Origin: Mariprofundus ferrooxydans PV-1 | GTDB taxonomy: Bacteria; Pseudomonadota; Zetaproteobacteria; Mariprofundales; Mariprofundaceae | Length of the DNA: 64,000 bases | Direction: 5' to 3' | NCBI RefSeq assembly: GCF_000153765.1 | Contig: NZ_DS022295.1 | Coordinates: 628,887-692,886, forward strand | Shown: piece by piece, positions 8,727 through 17,700 of the stretch | Position numbering within the stretch: the first letter of the stretch is position 1 | Layout of the letters: each line of letters begins with the position of its first letter | The notes under the pieces: generated by a model | Told to the model about the DNA's origin: nothing | Seen by the model: only the letters and a program-made list of their open reading frames with translations | Database searches by the model: none | Program-made: the position numbers and the translations under genes

Positions 8727-9161
8727 ACAACCATAGCAGGGCAATCGAATTAAAATATTGTAGTCACCAATATGAGTACATGGATGATCTAGAACTGGAA
8801 ATATACTTGTCCTTTCTTTGGCGGCACAAAAAGGCAGGAGCCGTTTGGACGAGCTTTAGCTCGCCCGTAGGGTGAAAGCCAGGAGGCTTGAATCACAAAA
8901 AGGCAGGAGCCGTTTGGACGAGCTTTAGCTCGCCCGTAGGGTGAAAGCCATGAGGCTTGAATCACAAATAGGCAGGAGCCGTTTGGACGGGCTTTAGCTC
9001 GCCCACGGGTGAGGGGCAGGAAGCCCCGAATCACAAAAAGGACAGGTAAATACTGATGCAGTCCTTACTTGATATTACGATCAGCTACGGCACGGCTACG
9101 GATTGAATATTCAGTAAATGAATAAAGGCGCATTTTAATACGATTGCCCTGACAACCATAG
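8727..9161. mobile_element. MITE-like non-autonomous transposon with 10-bp target duplication
   Basis: An element of 415 bp (8737-9151) is bounded by 20-bp terminal inverted repeats with one mismatch; the outermost 11 bp, CAGGGCAATCG, are perfect (8737-8756 and 9132-9151). Immediately outside, ACAACCATAG occurs as a direct repeat at 8727-8736 and 9152-9161, a 10-bp target-site duplication. No transposase is encoded. The interior holds three 69-bp tandem repeats. A partial second copy of the left end lies at 21661-21778. Target duplications of this length occur in IS4- and ISAs1-type elements; which family would mobilise it is not determined. Confidence 0.82.
8825..9031. repeat. Three tandem 69-bp repeats inside the MITE-like element
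   Basis: Units begin at 8825, 8894 and 8963, with the next partial unit starting at 9032; the period is exactly 69 bp. Units 1 and 2 are almost identical, unit 3 has diverged near its end. Each unit contains an imperfect hairpin around GAGCTTTAGCTC. Because 69 is a multiple of three, the minus strand stays open across the array and would read a 23-residue repeat; this looks like a by-product of the repeat length, not a gene. There are no unique spacers, so it is not a CRISPR array. Confidence 0.9.
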
Positions 9162-9227
9162 GCTTGTGCGCCAACCTTCCGTGTTGGCAATCGCTGAGCT
9201 GAAACAGGCCGCTGATAGTGTATCCAT

Positions 9228-9250
9228 AACCCCGATAAAATCGGGGTTTC
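9228..9250 (+). terminator. Rho-independent terminator, probably for glgA-glk
   Basis: AACCCCGA-TAAAA-TCGGGGTT forms an 8-bp stem with a short loop, followed on the plus strand by a T-rich stretch (TTCTACTTATTATT). The region lies downstream of glk and beyond the transposon-like insertion. The element therefore appears to have landed between the glk stop codon and its terminator. Confidence 0.55.
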
Positions 9251-9371
9251 TACTTATTATTGGGACAATTCGGCCTGTTCGACCAAAGGCAATGAATATG
9301 GCAGTGTGCCGCCATTCTGTTCAGGTTCTTCTCATTGCAGAGAATCCTGATGACATCACACGGAGAAGCTC

Positions 9372-9857
9372 ATGAAATTCGGCCCGCAGAAAGTAATCAG
9401 GTTTGACTATACCCTGTCTGATAACGATGGAGAGGTGATTGACTCCACCGAAGGACAGGAGCCGCTGGCTTTTATCTATGGTTCGGCTGCCTTAAAACCT
9501 GCTCTGCGGGAGCAAATGGAAGGCAGGCAGGCCGGTGACAGCTTTAAGGTAACAGTACAGCCGGAAGACGGTTATGGCTTGCGCGATGAAAGTCTTATCA
9601 GGGAAGTCGGACGCGATATGTTCGGCGATATCGAACAGCTTGAAGCAGGCATGTTATTTCAAACGGCAAATGCCGGCGGCGCCACTGAAATGGTAACGGT
9701 CGTCGCAGTCGGTGATGACACGGTCACCGTGGATCACAATCATCCGCTGGCCGGTGTTACGATGAATTTTGCTATCGATGTCGTCGAAGTGCGCGATGCT
9801 ACGCAGGAAGAGATCAGCCATGGCCATGTCCACGGACCTGGTGGACACCAGCACTAG
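9372..9857 (+). CDS. slyD: FKBP-type peptidyl-prolyl isomerase, SlyD family
   Basis: 161 residues. The SlyD/FkpA-like FKBP core opens with VIRFDYTLSDNDGEVIDSTEG and continues with PLAFIYGSAALKPALREQMEG; the inserted-flap chaperone region follows (QPEDGYGLRDESLI through VDHNHPLAGVTMNF). The C-terminus is short and histidine-rich (HGHVHGPGGHQH), the metal-binding tail that in SlyD binds nickel. It acts in the cytoplasm as folding helper and proline isomerase, possibly as metallochaperone. Its stop codon overlaps that of the convergent GST gene. Confidence 0.92.
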   Translation: MKFGPQKVIRFDYTLSDNDGEVIDSTEGQEPLAFIYGSAALKPALREQMEGRQAGDSFKVTVQPEDGYGLRDESLIREVGRDMFGDIEQLEAGMLFQTANAGGATEMVTVVAVGDDTVTVDHNHPLAGVTMNFAIDVVEVRDATQEEISHGHVHGPGGHQH

Positions 9858-10495
9858 GAGTTACACGGCAACAGCTGCTGCACATCACCGGCATGCCATT
9901 GGGGATATCGGATCATCGCAGCGCTGAACAACTCGCTCTGCTGCCATGCGGCTAACCATGCACGCAGGGACCCGTAGGGTGTTGCTGCGAACCACGCCGG
10001 CTCCACGGCTGCAAACTGGCGGATGAACGGAAACAGTGCCACATCTGCCAGACTTGTCTGCTCTCCGCACAAATACCTGTGTTGGCACAGGCGGTCATCC
10101 AACTCGGCAACAAAGCGTTCCGCCTGCTTCCGGTGAAACACTGCATCCGTTTCCGGAGCGTAGCGTTCGGGATACTTATAACGATCCAGGTGATATTTAA
10201 AATCCCCGTCATTGCGCGCGATGATCTCCGGCAACAGGTCATCAGCCTTTAGCCAACCATCCGGATCATGGTGTATAAGCGCCCACTGCATGACCTCCAG
10301 GCTTTCATCGATAACCGCCCCGTCCGTCAGGACCAGTACAGGCACCGTCCCCTTGGGCGATTTTTCCAGCATCTCGGCCGGCTTATCCCTGAGCACCACC
10401 TCTCTCAATTCACACTTCACGCCGGCATAGAGCAGCGCCATGCGAGCTCGCATGGCGTAGGGACAACGACGAAAGCTGTAAAGAACAGGCAGCAT
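9854..10495 (-). CDS. Glutathione S-transferase family protein
   Basis: 213 residues from the ATG at 10495, which overlaps the apaG stop codon (TGATG). The N-terminal thioredoxin-like domain has LYSFRRCPYAMRARMAL, with a Cys-Pro-Tyr at the position of the catalytic residue in omega/beta-type GSTs and glutaredoxin-like enzymes, then GTVPVLVL and the D-E-S motif (VIDESLEVMQW) that binds glutathione's glutamyl group. The C-terminal half is the all-helical GST domain (SLADVALFPFIRQFAAV). The substrate is unknown; a thiol-transferase role is more likely than conjugation because of the active-site Cys. Confidence 0.85.
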   Translation of the reverse strand: MLPVLYSFRRCPYAMRARMALLYAGVKCELREVVLRDKPAEMLEKSPKGTVPVLVLTDGAVIDESLEVMQWALIHHDPDGWLKADDLLPEIIARNDGDFKYHLDRYKYPERYAPETDAVFHRKQAERFVAELDDRLCQHRYLCGEQTSLADVALFPFIRQFAAVEPAWFAATPYGSLRAWLAAWQQSELFSAAMIRYPQWHAGDVQQLLPCNS

Positions 10496-10878
10496 CAATT
10501 CAGGCTACCGGGACAAGCCAGTGTAAAGGGTGGAATCGGCGCATCAAACGCCGTGTCATCTGCAGAAACCATCTGGTAACTGCCTTGCATACAACCCACC
10601 GGCGTGGCCAGAACAGAGAAGCTGCTATAAGCGTACGCATCGCCCGGTCTGATCACCGGCTGCTCACCGATAACACCTTCCCCGTTCACCTCATCGACAT
10701 GACCGTTTGCATCGCTGATCAACCAGTGCCGCGAGATCAGCTGAACCGGCTGTGCCCCATGGTTACGAATCGTAATGTGGTATATGAAGACATAACGATC
10801 ATGTGCAGGATCGGAATGAGCGGCTGCATATTCGCTTTGTACTGTCACATCGATGGGCTGTTGGCTGACTGGATTCAT
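10495..10878 (-). CDS. apaG: ApaG protein
   Basis: 127 residues from the ATG at 10878; a longer frame to 10908 exists but adds non-conserved residues. The ApaG (DUF525) fibronectin-like fold is recognisable: IDVTVQSEYAAAHSDP, RYVFIYHITIRNHG, LISRHWLISDANG, VNGEGVIGEQPVIRPG and GSYQMVS. ApaG is linked in other bacteria to diadenosine polyphosphate turnover (apaH neighbour) and to cobalt/magnesium efflux; its biochemical role is not settled. Here no apaH or ksgA is adjacent. It is coupled to the GST gene. Confidence 0.92.
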   Translation of the reverse strand: MNPVSQQPIDVTVQSEYAAAHSDPAHDRYVFIYHITIRNHGAQPVQLISRHWLISDANGHVDEVNGEGVIGEQPVIRPGDAYAYSSFSVLATPVGCMQGSYQMVSADDTAFDAPIPPFTLACPGSLN

Positions 10879-11108
10879 CCCGACACAATAGCACGCGGGA
10901 TTCCACAATTCATTGCCAGATAAATTACGGACATCCGTAGAGTCGGGAGCTGCACCCGAATAAACAGCGTTTTGCCAGCGCTACGCCTCTCCCACTTTAC
11001 ACAACAGATATAAATCCCTGTACAGTGCATTCCGCTGCCGGTCATAATCTGCACGCGCGCTGAACATTCTGCGTACAGATCACGTTTGGCGTCTGTACCA
11101 GCCATGGA

Positions 11109-11132
11109 CCGCTCCAGCTTACCGGAGCGGTT
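11109..11132. other. Hairpin upstream of the GH130 gene
   Basis: ACCGCTCC and GGAGCGGT form a perfect 8-bp inverted repeat with an 8-base spacer, 32 bases upstream of the GH130 start. No T-tract follows on either strand, so it is more likely an operator or leader hairpin than a terminator. The rest of the 10879-11164 gap shows nothing I can support. Confidence 0.35.
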
Positions 11133-11164
11133 AGCATCATCAGAAAAGAGAGGGGGCTAACAAC

Positions 11165-12148
11165 ATGAGCAATGTACGAGTCATCGGAGGAGCGCCCTTG
11201 CCCAACCTGCCGTGGGAAGAGAGAGCGCAGGGATCACAGGAGGTCGTCTGGCGCTATAGCCGCAATCCGATCATTCCCCGCAACCCGTTTCCCGGTGCGA
11301 ACAGCACATTCAACAGCGCTGCCGTGCCATTCAACGGAAAATTCGCCGGAGTATTCCGCTGCGATTCCACGGCACGTGAGATGCAGATACATGCCGGCTT
11401 CAGCGATGACGGTATTCACTGGCAGATCAACCCCGAACGCATCCGTTTCATCCATGAAGATGCGGAGATTAACGGCTGGGAATACGGTTACGACCCGCGC
11501 GTGGTATGGATTGAAGATCGGTATTATATCACATGGTGTAACGGCTACCACGGCCCTACCATCGGCGTGGCATGGACCACCGATTTCAAAGAGTTTCATC
11601 AACTCGAAAACGCATTCCTGATCTTCAATCGCAACGGGGTGCTCTTTCCACGCAGGATCAACGGCAAATTCATGATGTTGTCGCGCCCGAGCGATAACGG
11701 ACACACGCCATTCGGCGATATTTTTCTCAGCCAGAGCCCGGATATGGTGCACTGGGGCTGTCACCGTCATGTCATGGGCTGCACAGGCGGCTGGCAGTCC
11801 ACCAAAATCGGTGCCGGCCCCATCCCGATCGAAACAAGCGAGGGGTGGCTGCTATTCTATCACGGGGTATTAACCTCCTGTAACGGCTTCGTTTACAGCT
11901 TTGGCGCAGCCCTGCTTGATCTGGATGAGCCGTGGAAGGTCATTCATCGCTCTAAAAACTTCCTCATCGCACCGTGGGAACAGTATGAGTGCGTCGGGGA
12001 TGTACCCAACGTCACCTTTCCCTGCGCAGCACTCACCGATGCAGCAAGCGGTCGCATCGCCATCTATTACGGCTGTGCCGATACCGTGACCGGACTCTGT
12101 TTCACCACCGCTCAGGCCGTCATCGATCATCTGAAGGCGGGGAACTAG
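11165..12148 (+). CDS. Glycoside hydrolase family 130 phosphorylase-like protein
   Basis: 327 residues forming a five-bladed propeller typical of GH130. Recognisable are [18 protein letters not shown], the general-acid region [18 protein letters not shown], and the phosphate/substrate loop [25 protein letters not shown], whose Lys and His residues bind phosphate in phosphorolytic members. GH130 enzymes mainly phosphorolyse beta-1,4- or beta-1,2-mannosides. The exact substrate is not readable from sequence. A GPH-type sugar symporter starts 5 bases downstream, which suggests uptake of an oligosaccharide followed by phosphorolysis. Confidence 0.9.
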   Translation: MSNVRVIGGAPLPNLPWEERAQGSQEVVWRYSRNPIIPRNPFPGANSTFNSAAVPFNGKFAGVFRCDSTAREMQIHAGFSDDGIHWQINPERIRFIHEDAEINGWEYGYDPRVVWIEDRYYITWCNGYHGPTIGVAWTTDFKEFHQLENAFLIFNRNGVLFPRRINGKFMMLSRPSDNGHTPFGDIFLSQSPDMVHWGCHRHVMGCTGGWQSTKIGAGPIPIETSEGWLLFYHGVLTSCNGFVYSFGAALLDLDEPWKVIHRSKNFLIAPWEQYECVGDVPNVTFPCAALTDAASGRIAIYYGCADTVTGLCFTTAQAVIDHLKAGN

Positions 12149-12153
12149 AAACC

Positions 12154-13989
12154 TTGGAGCCCTCCCGCCCCCGCTCCGACAGAGCAGCCGGCAAACTGTC
12201 GGTAAAACAGAAGCTGGCATGGGGCGTCGGCGGTTTCGGTGAAAATATTGCCAATGCCGCGATCCTGTCGCTGGTTTACCCGATCTTTAACGTAGCGCTG
12301 GGCTTGAGTACGCTGGCTATCGGGCTGGCCATGTCTCTCTCCCGCATTGCCGATGCCTTCATCGATCCGGCAATCGGTAACCTGACAGACAATACGCGCT
12401 CGCGCTGGGGACGGCGGCGACCATGGATGCTCATCGGCTCCGTGATGATGGCGCTGTTTTTCAGCAGCGTCTGGTTTCTGCCCTCACTGATGCCGCAACT
12501 ACCGAAGATGGTGACGGTACATCTGCAGCAGGCGTCAAATACCGACATCGCGACAGCCGGAGTTCAAAAACCCGGCTTACACGATTCACTCTCCTGGTTT
12601 ACGGTCAGCAACAGGGATCTGACGCTCTCCGGCAATGCCTCATCGGCTGATTTCAGCGTAATCCTGCACCGGCAGCCTGAATCCCCTACCCGCTTTACCA
12701 TTCAGACAACGACAGACAAAAGCGCCCCGCTTCACCTGAGCATTCATCCGCAACAACTGAGCTTCACAGCTGTGAACTGGCAGATACCGCAGGTCGTCAC
12801 CGTAAGCGCTCTGTTTTCACACGGCGATGCGACGAACGTCTCGATGGCGCTACGTATTCTGCCAACCAGTGATGTGCTGAATATGCCGCTGCTCAATAAG
12901 CTAGGTATCATCTCCTGGTCATCGCTGCAGATGTTTCTGGCCTTTGCGCTGGTCTGCCTGCTCTTCTATTTCAGCTTCAGCATTTTCGTCATCCCCTACT
13001 CCGGCCTCGGCATTGAGCTGACCGACGACTACAGCGAGCGCACCAACCTGCAGATCTACCGGCTGCTCGCATCGTTCTGCGCCAGCCTGCTGGTCGGTTA
13101 CCTCTACCTCTGGTCACAAAAAACAGGCGCATGGCTGGGTGGAGATGAGGTATTGGGCGCACGGTGTGTCGGTGTCGCTATCGGCCTGCTGGTACTGATC
13201 TCCACGATGCTGCCTGCGATCTTCTGCCGTGAGCGCTTTGCTGCAATTGAGCGCAAAAGAGATCATCTGCCGCTATTTAAAGCTATAGGGCTGACGGCAG
13301 CCAACCGGAGTTTCCGCATGTTGATGGGCTCGGTATTTGCCGTCTTCATGGGCCTGTTCTTCTCGCTGCCGTTCATGACCTACATCGGCATCTACTACTG
13401 CTGTCAGGGTGACAAACTGCTGGCGGCAGAGATCGGCGGCCTGATGACCGTGATTCAGGTCAGCGGCCAGTTTCTCGCCATGCCGCTTATCTCCTGGGCC
13501 AGTGAACGCATGGATAAAAAGAGTATTCTGTTCAGCGGGCTTGCCATCGCCATTACCGGCTACCTGTCGAGCTGGTGGCTGTTCACACCCGAGCACCCGT
13601 GGTGGCAGATCATCCCCGTCGTCGTGGCTGCCTGGGGATTGTGCGCCTGCTGGGCGGTCAACGGCTCGTTTGCTGCCGATATCTGCGATGAGGATGAGCT
13701 CTGCACCGGACATCGGCGCGAGGGGGTATATAGTGCGGTGTTCGCGCTGGTATATAAAAGCGCCATCGGCATCGTGGCACTGGGCAGCGGCGCGCTGCTG
13801 GCCTGGGCTGGTGTGGCAGGTCAGGAAACGATGCTGACAGATGATACGCTATTAAAGGTACGGGTCGCCTATCTGGCCATTCCGGTAGTTTTTCTGAGTC
13901 TGGCCATATTGTCGATGTGGTTCTACCCGCTTACCCGCGAACGTGTGGTACAGATCCAGGAGCAACTGCGTTCACTACGAAGTGAATGA
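12154..13989 (+). CDS. GPH-type sugar:cation symporter (MFS) with inserted periplasmic domain
   Basis: 611 residues from the TTG at 12154, which has GGCGGGGA upstream; GPH (MelB-like) transporters are usually 450-500. The first half has the family hallmarks GVGGFGENIANA, SRIADAFIDPAIGNLTDNTRSRWGRRRPW and, after the insertion, IPYSGLGIELTDDYSERTNLQIYR. Between helix 3 and helix 4, on the periplasmic side, about 140 extra residues (roughly 112-255) are inserted. They include PQQLSFTAVNWQIPQVVTVSA, the strand pattern of Calx-beta/Ig-like domains of bacterial surface proteins. It is probably the transporter feeding the GH130 enzyme encoded 5 bases upstream. Confidence 0.88.
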   Translation: MEPSRPRSDRAAGKLSVKQKLAWGVGGFGENIANAAILSLVYPIFNVALGLSTLAIGLAMSLSRIADAFIDPAIGNLTDNTRSRWGRRRPWMLIGSVMMALFFSSVWFLPSLMPQLPKMVTVHLQQASNTDIATAGVQKPGLHDSLSWFTVSNRDLTLSGNASSADFSVILHRQPESPTRFTIQTTTDKSAPLHLSIHPQQLSFTAVNWQIPQVVTVSALFSHGDATNVSMALRILPTSDVLNMPLLNKLGIISWSSLQMFLAFALVCLLFYFSFSIFVIPYSGLGIELTDDYSERTNLQIYRLLASFCASLLVGYLYLWSQKTGAWLGGDEVLGARCVGVAIGLLVLISTMLPAIFCRERFAAIERKRDHLPLFKAIGLTAANRSFRMLMGSVFAVFMGLFFSLPFMTYIGIYYCCQGDKLLAAEIGGLMTVIQVSGQFLAMPLISWASERMDKKSILFSGLAIAITGYLSSWWLFTPEHPWWQIIPVVVAAWGLCACWAVNGSFAADICDEDELCTGHRREGVYSAVFALVYKSAIGIVALGSGALLAWAGVAGQETMLTDDTLLKVRVAYLAIPVVFLSLAILSMWFYPLTRERVVQIQEQLRSLRSE

Positions 13990-14019
13990 TTCACAGCCCT
14001 GCTCCACTTAACTGCCGGA

Positions 14020-15717
14020 TCAGGCCGGGGCGATCGCATCCTCGATAACAAACTGGATAGCCTGACCGCCGCGGTAATCATCCTTTTGCAGCTGGCCGAT
14101 CAGCGATACGGTCATGCCCTGTTCAATCACCCCGTTCATCGCGCCTGCCCCGAATACAATACCATCAAGCCAGCGGCTGCCATCGGTCAGTTTCAAACGC
14201 ACCACATTACCCTTTAAATTCCGTCTCTCGGCAATCTGTATATCCCGGAGCAACCAGAGGCTCGGTGGATTGGCGCGACCGAACGGCTCAAAACGGGCAA
14301 GTCGTTCAGCCAGTCCGAAATGCATGGCTCCGGCCTCCAGCACGCCGTCAACCTGCTGAACCAGATGATCTGAAACACCTTCGGCCTGCCTTGCCACAGC
14401 AGCAGCAAATGCCGCGTGAAAAGCAGCCCAGTTCCCAGCCGTGATCGTGCCGCCACCGGCGCCTGCATGACCGCCAAAACCTGCCAGATGATCACTGCAA
14501 TCATTCAACAGCGCACCGATATGAAAGCCGTTCATACCGCGCAGGGATACGCGGATATCACCCTCGGGGGTGACAAATCCGACAGCTGCCGGTCGACCGT
14601 GCTTGCGCGCCAGCCGCCCAGCAGCCAGCCCCACAACACCGGCATGCCAACGCTCATCATACACTGCCAGCACATCCGTATCGGCCAGCTTCTCTTCCGC
14701 CTGCTTAAATACTTCTACTTCCACCTTGCGGCGCTGCTTGTTGGTCTCGTCCAGTTGCTCCGCCAGCCGCAGCGCCTCACCGGCATCGGAGGTAGAGAGC
14801 AGACGCATGGCAGCTTCACCATGCTGCATGCGACCGGCAGCATTAATGCGCGGCGCCAGATGAAAACCGATCGTTTCAGCCGTTACCGTCTTGTTCACCC
14901 GCGCCACCTGCATCAGGGCGGCCATGCCGATGGATGGTGCGCTGTTTAACCGCTGCAGCCCGTGCGCCACCAGAATCCGGTTAACGCCGACCAGATCCAT
15001 AACATCGGCAACCGTCGCCACTGCCACCCGATCCAGCAAGGCACGCAGGTCATAGGCGGGTCTGTTGCCCTGATCAGTCAGTTTTTTCCACACAGCCATC
15101 AACAGAAAAAATGCCACACCGGTACCGCACAAGGCACGCTCGGCAAAGCCGCAATCACTGCGCGCAGGATTCAGCAGCGCAAAAGCCGCCGGCAGCGTTG
15201 CCTCAGGCAGATGATGATCGGAGATAATCAGATCAAAACCGAGGCGGGCAGCCTCGTCACAGGCATCGAAACAGGTCGTACCTGTATCCACACTCAGGCC
15301 CATGCGGCAAGCGGATTCGGCAACGACCTGACGCACCGATTCCACTCCGACACCGTGACCGTCATCGGCCCGGTGCGGTATGGAAAAGGTGACCGTAGCA
15401 CCGGCTGCACGCAGTGCTTCCACCAGTATCGCCGTTCCATTAACGCCGTCGGCATCAAAGTCGCCAAAGATGTGAATCGCTTCGCCATTACCGATCGCCC
15501 GGGCCAGACGCGTTGCCGCCTTGTCCATATCCTTCATGGCAAACGGATCGGGCAGATCGGCCAGACGCGGCGAAAAGAAATCATCGGATTCGGTTAAACC
15601 GCGCGCATCCAGCAGTCCCTGCCATGCAGCCAGTGGATCTGCAGCGGCAAGCGGCCCGTTGCGCCACTGCAGCAGGCGGCCTTTGGCCGTACGCTGCTCA
15701 GGCAGGCTCATGCTCAT
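14020..15717 (-). CDS. recJ: Single-stranded-DNA-specific exonuclease RecJ
   Basis: 565 residues, normal length. The DHH phosphoesterase motifs are clear: IFGDFDADGVNGTA (motif I), VDTGTTCFD, ISDHHLPEATLP (the DHH motif) and, in the DHHA1 half, GGHAGAGGGTITAGN. An OB-fold ends the protein. RecJ is the 5'-3' ssDNA exonuclease of RecFOR recombination, mismatch and base-excision repair; recO is also in the window. Its ATG overlaps the stop of the rpfE-like gene (ATGA), so it is translated as the last gene of the hom-thrC-rpfE-recJ series. Confidence 0.96.
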   Translation of the reverse strand: MSMSLPEQRTAKGRLLQWRNGPLAAADPLAAWQGLLDARGLTESDDFFSPRLADLPDPFAMKDMDKAATRLARAIGNGEAIHIFGDFDADGVNGTAILVEALRAAGATVTFSIPHRADDGHGVGVESVRQVVAESACRMGLSVDTGTTCFDACDEAARLGFDLIISDHHLPEATLPAAFALLNPARSDCGFAERALCGTGVAFFLLMAVWKKLTDQGNRPAYDLRALLDRVAVATVADVMDLVGVNRILVAHGLQRLNSAPSIGMAALMQVARVNKTVTAETIGFHLAPRINAAGRMQHGEAAMRLLSTSDAGEALRLAEQLDETNKQRRKVEVEVFKQAEEKLADTDVLAVYDERWHAGVVGLAAGRLARKHGRPAAVGFVTPEGDIRVSLRGMNGFHIGALLNDCSDHLAGFGGHAGAGGGTITAGNWAAFHAAFAAAVARQAEGVSDHLVQQVDGVLEAGAMHFGLAERLARFEPFGRANPPSLWLLRDIQIAERRNLKGNVVRLKLTDGSRWLDGIVFGAGAMNGVIEQGMTVSLIGQLQKDDYRGGQAIQFVIEDAIAPA

Positions 15718-16622
15718 AGCTGCGACTGCAACATGCTTAACAACGCCGGTTCTGCCTTTACGGACTTCGGCTGCCAGTCGGGTTTACCCCACCCGGGCAG
15801 CCATGATTTTTTCATCACTGCCGCATAGCCGTCTCCGGCCAGTATCACCATCTCCGGCAAAGCTGAACCCGTCTGCAACAGCTCGTCCAGTCGGGCGGAA
15901 TCGCTGATGATCATACGTGCACTACGACCATCGGCGATAGCCTGCAAAAACGGATTACGTGTCGCCACGGGTATATGTCGTGAAGCCAACTCATCCAGCT
16001 GCGGCCACTCAGCTGAGCCCCACAACCAGATACCGTTGATATCGCTCTCCTGACGCTCGTGTCGTTCCATGGATGGATGCTGAAACAGCAGCATTTGCAG
16101 CTCGGATAGCAGACGATCAAGGCGACCACCATCCTCACCATCATGATGACGGTCCGGCAGCATATGGCCGGCAATGGCGGCAAAACTGTGCGGATATGCA
16201 TCCAGCGCTTTTTTGCATGTTAACAACAGGGCTGCGCCGACATTCAGCAACTGCATCTGCTCTTCGGCAAGCAGCGGATTCAACACAGCACACAGCCGCA
16301 CGGCATCATCAGCCGTCCATGCCAGCTGCCCTTCCGGCAGCACATGCACCGCATCGCGCATCAGCTGCGCATGATAGGGTGAAGCCACCCAGACCTGTCG
16401 GGTACCTACCGGTATAGATGACGAAGCCGCCGCCAGCAGTGCCGCCGGCGCACACTCTGTCAATGCTGAATACCAGCCGAGCGGATTTTTGGCTGCACAC
16501 TCATACCAGCTGCAACGCCTGCCTGCCAATTGCTGCTGCCATAATAAAACATCAGGATGGCACTGGAGCCCATCCTGATGTTGAAGTAGTGCATCGGTAA
16601 TAATCAGAAGATCAATAGACAC
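15714..16622 (-). CDS. RpfE-like protein (recJ-linked, function unknown)
   Basis: 302 residues from the GTG at 16622, which follows the thrC stop by a few bases; an upstream extension would overlap thrC. There are no membrane helices. The protein resembles the alkaline-phosphatase-like/phosphoglycerate-mutase-like proteins annotated as RpfE in Xanthomonas, where rpfE also neighbours recJ. The N-terminus reads SIDLLIITDALL, and the middle contains INGIWLWGSAEWPQLDE and the C-terminus VILAGDGYAAVMKKSWLPGWG. Identification rests on these stretches and the recJ linkage. No catalytic site can be claimed. Confidence 0.6.
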   Translation of the reverse strand: MSIDLLIITDALLQHQDGLQCHPDVLLWQQQLAGRRCSWYECAAKNPLGWYSALTECAPAALLAAASSSIPVGTRQVWVASPYHAQLMRDAVHVLPEGQLAWTADDAVRLCAVLNPLLAEEQMQLLNVGAALLLTCKKALDAYPHSFAAIAGHMLPDRHHDGEDGGRLDRLLSELQMLLFQHPSMERHERQESDINGIWLWGSAEWPQLDELASRHIPVATRNPFLQAIADGRSARMIISDSARLDELLQTGSALPEMVILAGDGYAAVMKKSWLPGWGKPDWQPKSVKAEPALLSMLQSQL

Positions 16623-16629
16623 TCGCCTA

Positions 16630-17688
16630 TTACGACTCCAGCGCCTTGCGCACCGCAGACTCGGTGGCATCAATGGTCACCGGCGAAGCAACGCCCTTCA
16701 TCGCCGTATCCGGATCTTTCAGACCGTTACCGGTCAGTGTACAGACAATGCTCTGACCCGGCTTGAAGTAACCGGCCTTGTTGAGCTTGATAATGCCGGC
16801 AACAGATGCAGCGGATGCCGGCTCGCAGAATACGCCTTCCAGACAAGCCAGCATATTATAAGCCTCAAGGATCTCTTCATCGGTTACGGCATCAATACGC
16901 CCGCCGGATTCATCGCGCGCGGCTTCAGCCTGCTTCCATGATGCCGGCTTGCCGATACGGATGGCTGTTGCAATCGTTTCAGGGTTATTGACCGGATGAC
17001 CCAGCACGATCGGCGCGGAACCTGCCGCCTGGAAACCGAGCATTTTCGGCAGCGTTTTGGAGATGCGTTTCTCCTGATACTCCTTATAGCCCATCCAGTA
17101 GGCGGTGATATTACCGGCATTGCCGACAGGCAATGCGTGGAAGTCCGGTGCAAAACCAAGCTCATCGACAATTTCGAATGACGCTGTTTTCTGACCCTGA
17201 ATACGATAGGGATTCACTGAATTCACCAGCGAGATGGAGCCATCGGCTGAAATCTCACGTACCAGCTCCAGCGCATCATCGAAGTTGCCGCGAATCTGGA
17301 TCACTTTGGCGCCATAACGCATACCCTGACTCATCTTGCCCAGAGCAATCTTGCCGTCCGGAATCAGCACATAGGCTTCCATACCGGAGTTGGCGGCATA
17401 GGCAGCGGCCGAGGCGGAGGTGTTACCGGTTGAGGCGCAGATAATCTTGCGCGAACCGGCGTTATAGGCCTGTGTCACCGCCATCGTCATACCGCGGTCC
17501 TTGAATGAACCGGTCGGATTCAGCCCTTCGAACTTGAGAAAGATGTTCAGTTCGGGATTGATCGCATTGCGCAGGTTATGCGACTCGTGCAGCGGTGTGT
17601 CGCCTTCATACAGCGTGATCACCGCATCATCCTTGCTTATGGGCAGAAAAGCGCGGTATCGGTTGATGATTCCTTCATATCTGGGCAT
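16630..17688 (-). CDS. thrC: Threonine synthase
   Basis: 352 residues, the short class of threonine synthase, PLP-dependent. The Schiff-base lysine is in [14 protein letters not shown], the substrate/phosphate motif in [16 protein letters not shown], and the cofactor-phosphate loop in [19 protein letters not shown]. It converts O-phosphohomoserine to threonine. It lies 12 bases downstream of hom, so the two are one operon. No homoserine kinase is present here, so that step must be encoded elsewhere. Confidence 0.95.
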   Translation of the reverse strand: MPRYEGIINRYRAFLPISKDDAVITLYEGDTPLHESHNLRNAINPELNIFLKFEGLNPTGSFKDRGMTMAVTQAYNAGSRKIICASTGNTSASAAAYAANSGMEAYVLIPDGKIALGKMSQGMRYGAKVIQIRGNFDDALELVREISADGSISLVNSVNPYRIQGQKTASFEIVDELGFAPDFHALPVGNAGNITAYWMGYKEYQEKRISKTLPKMLGFQAAGSAPIVLGHPVNNPETIATAIRIGKPASWKQAEAARDESGGRIDAVTDEEILEAYNMLACLEGVFCEPASAASVAGIIKLNKAGYFKPGQSIVCTLTGNGLKDPDTAMKGVASPVTIDATESAVRKALES

Positions 17689-17700
17689 GATCTCTATTCC

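Noticed and set aside
8825-9031. CRISPR array
   Set aside because: The units are contiguous 69-bp tandem copies with no unique spacers, and no cas gene is in the window.
8789-9034. Minus-strand open frame with a 23-residue repeat
   Set aside because: It is produced by the 69-bp tandem repeat and has no ribosome site or family similarity; it ends inside a transposon-like element.
10875-11105. 76-residue leftward frame upstream of apaG
   Set aside because: Composition is unlike neighbours and it overlaps the apaG 5' end in another frame.
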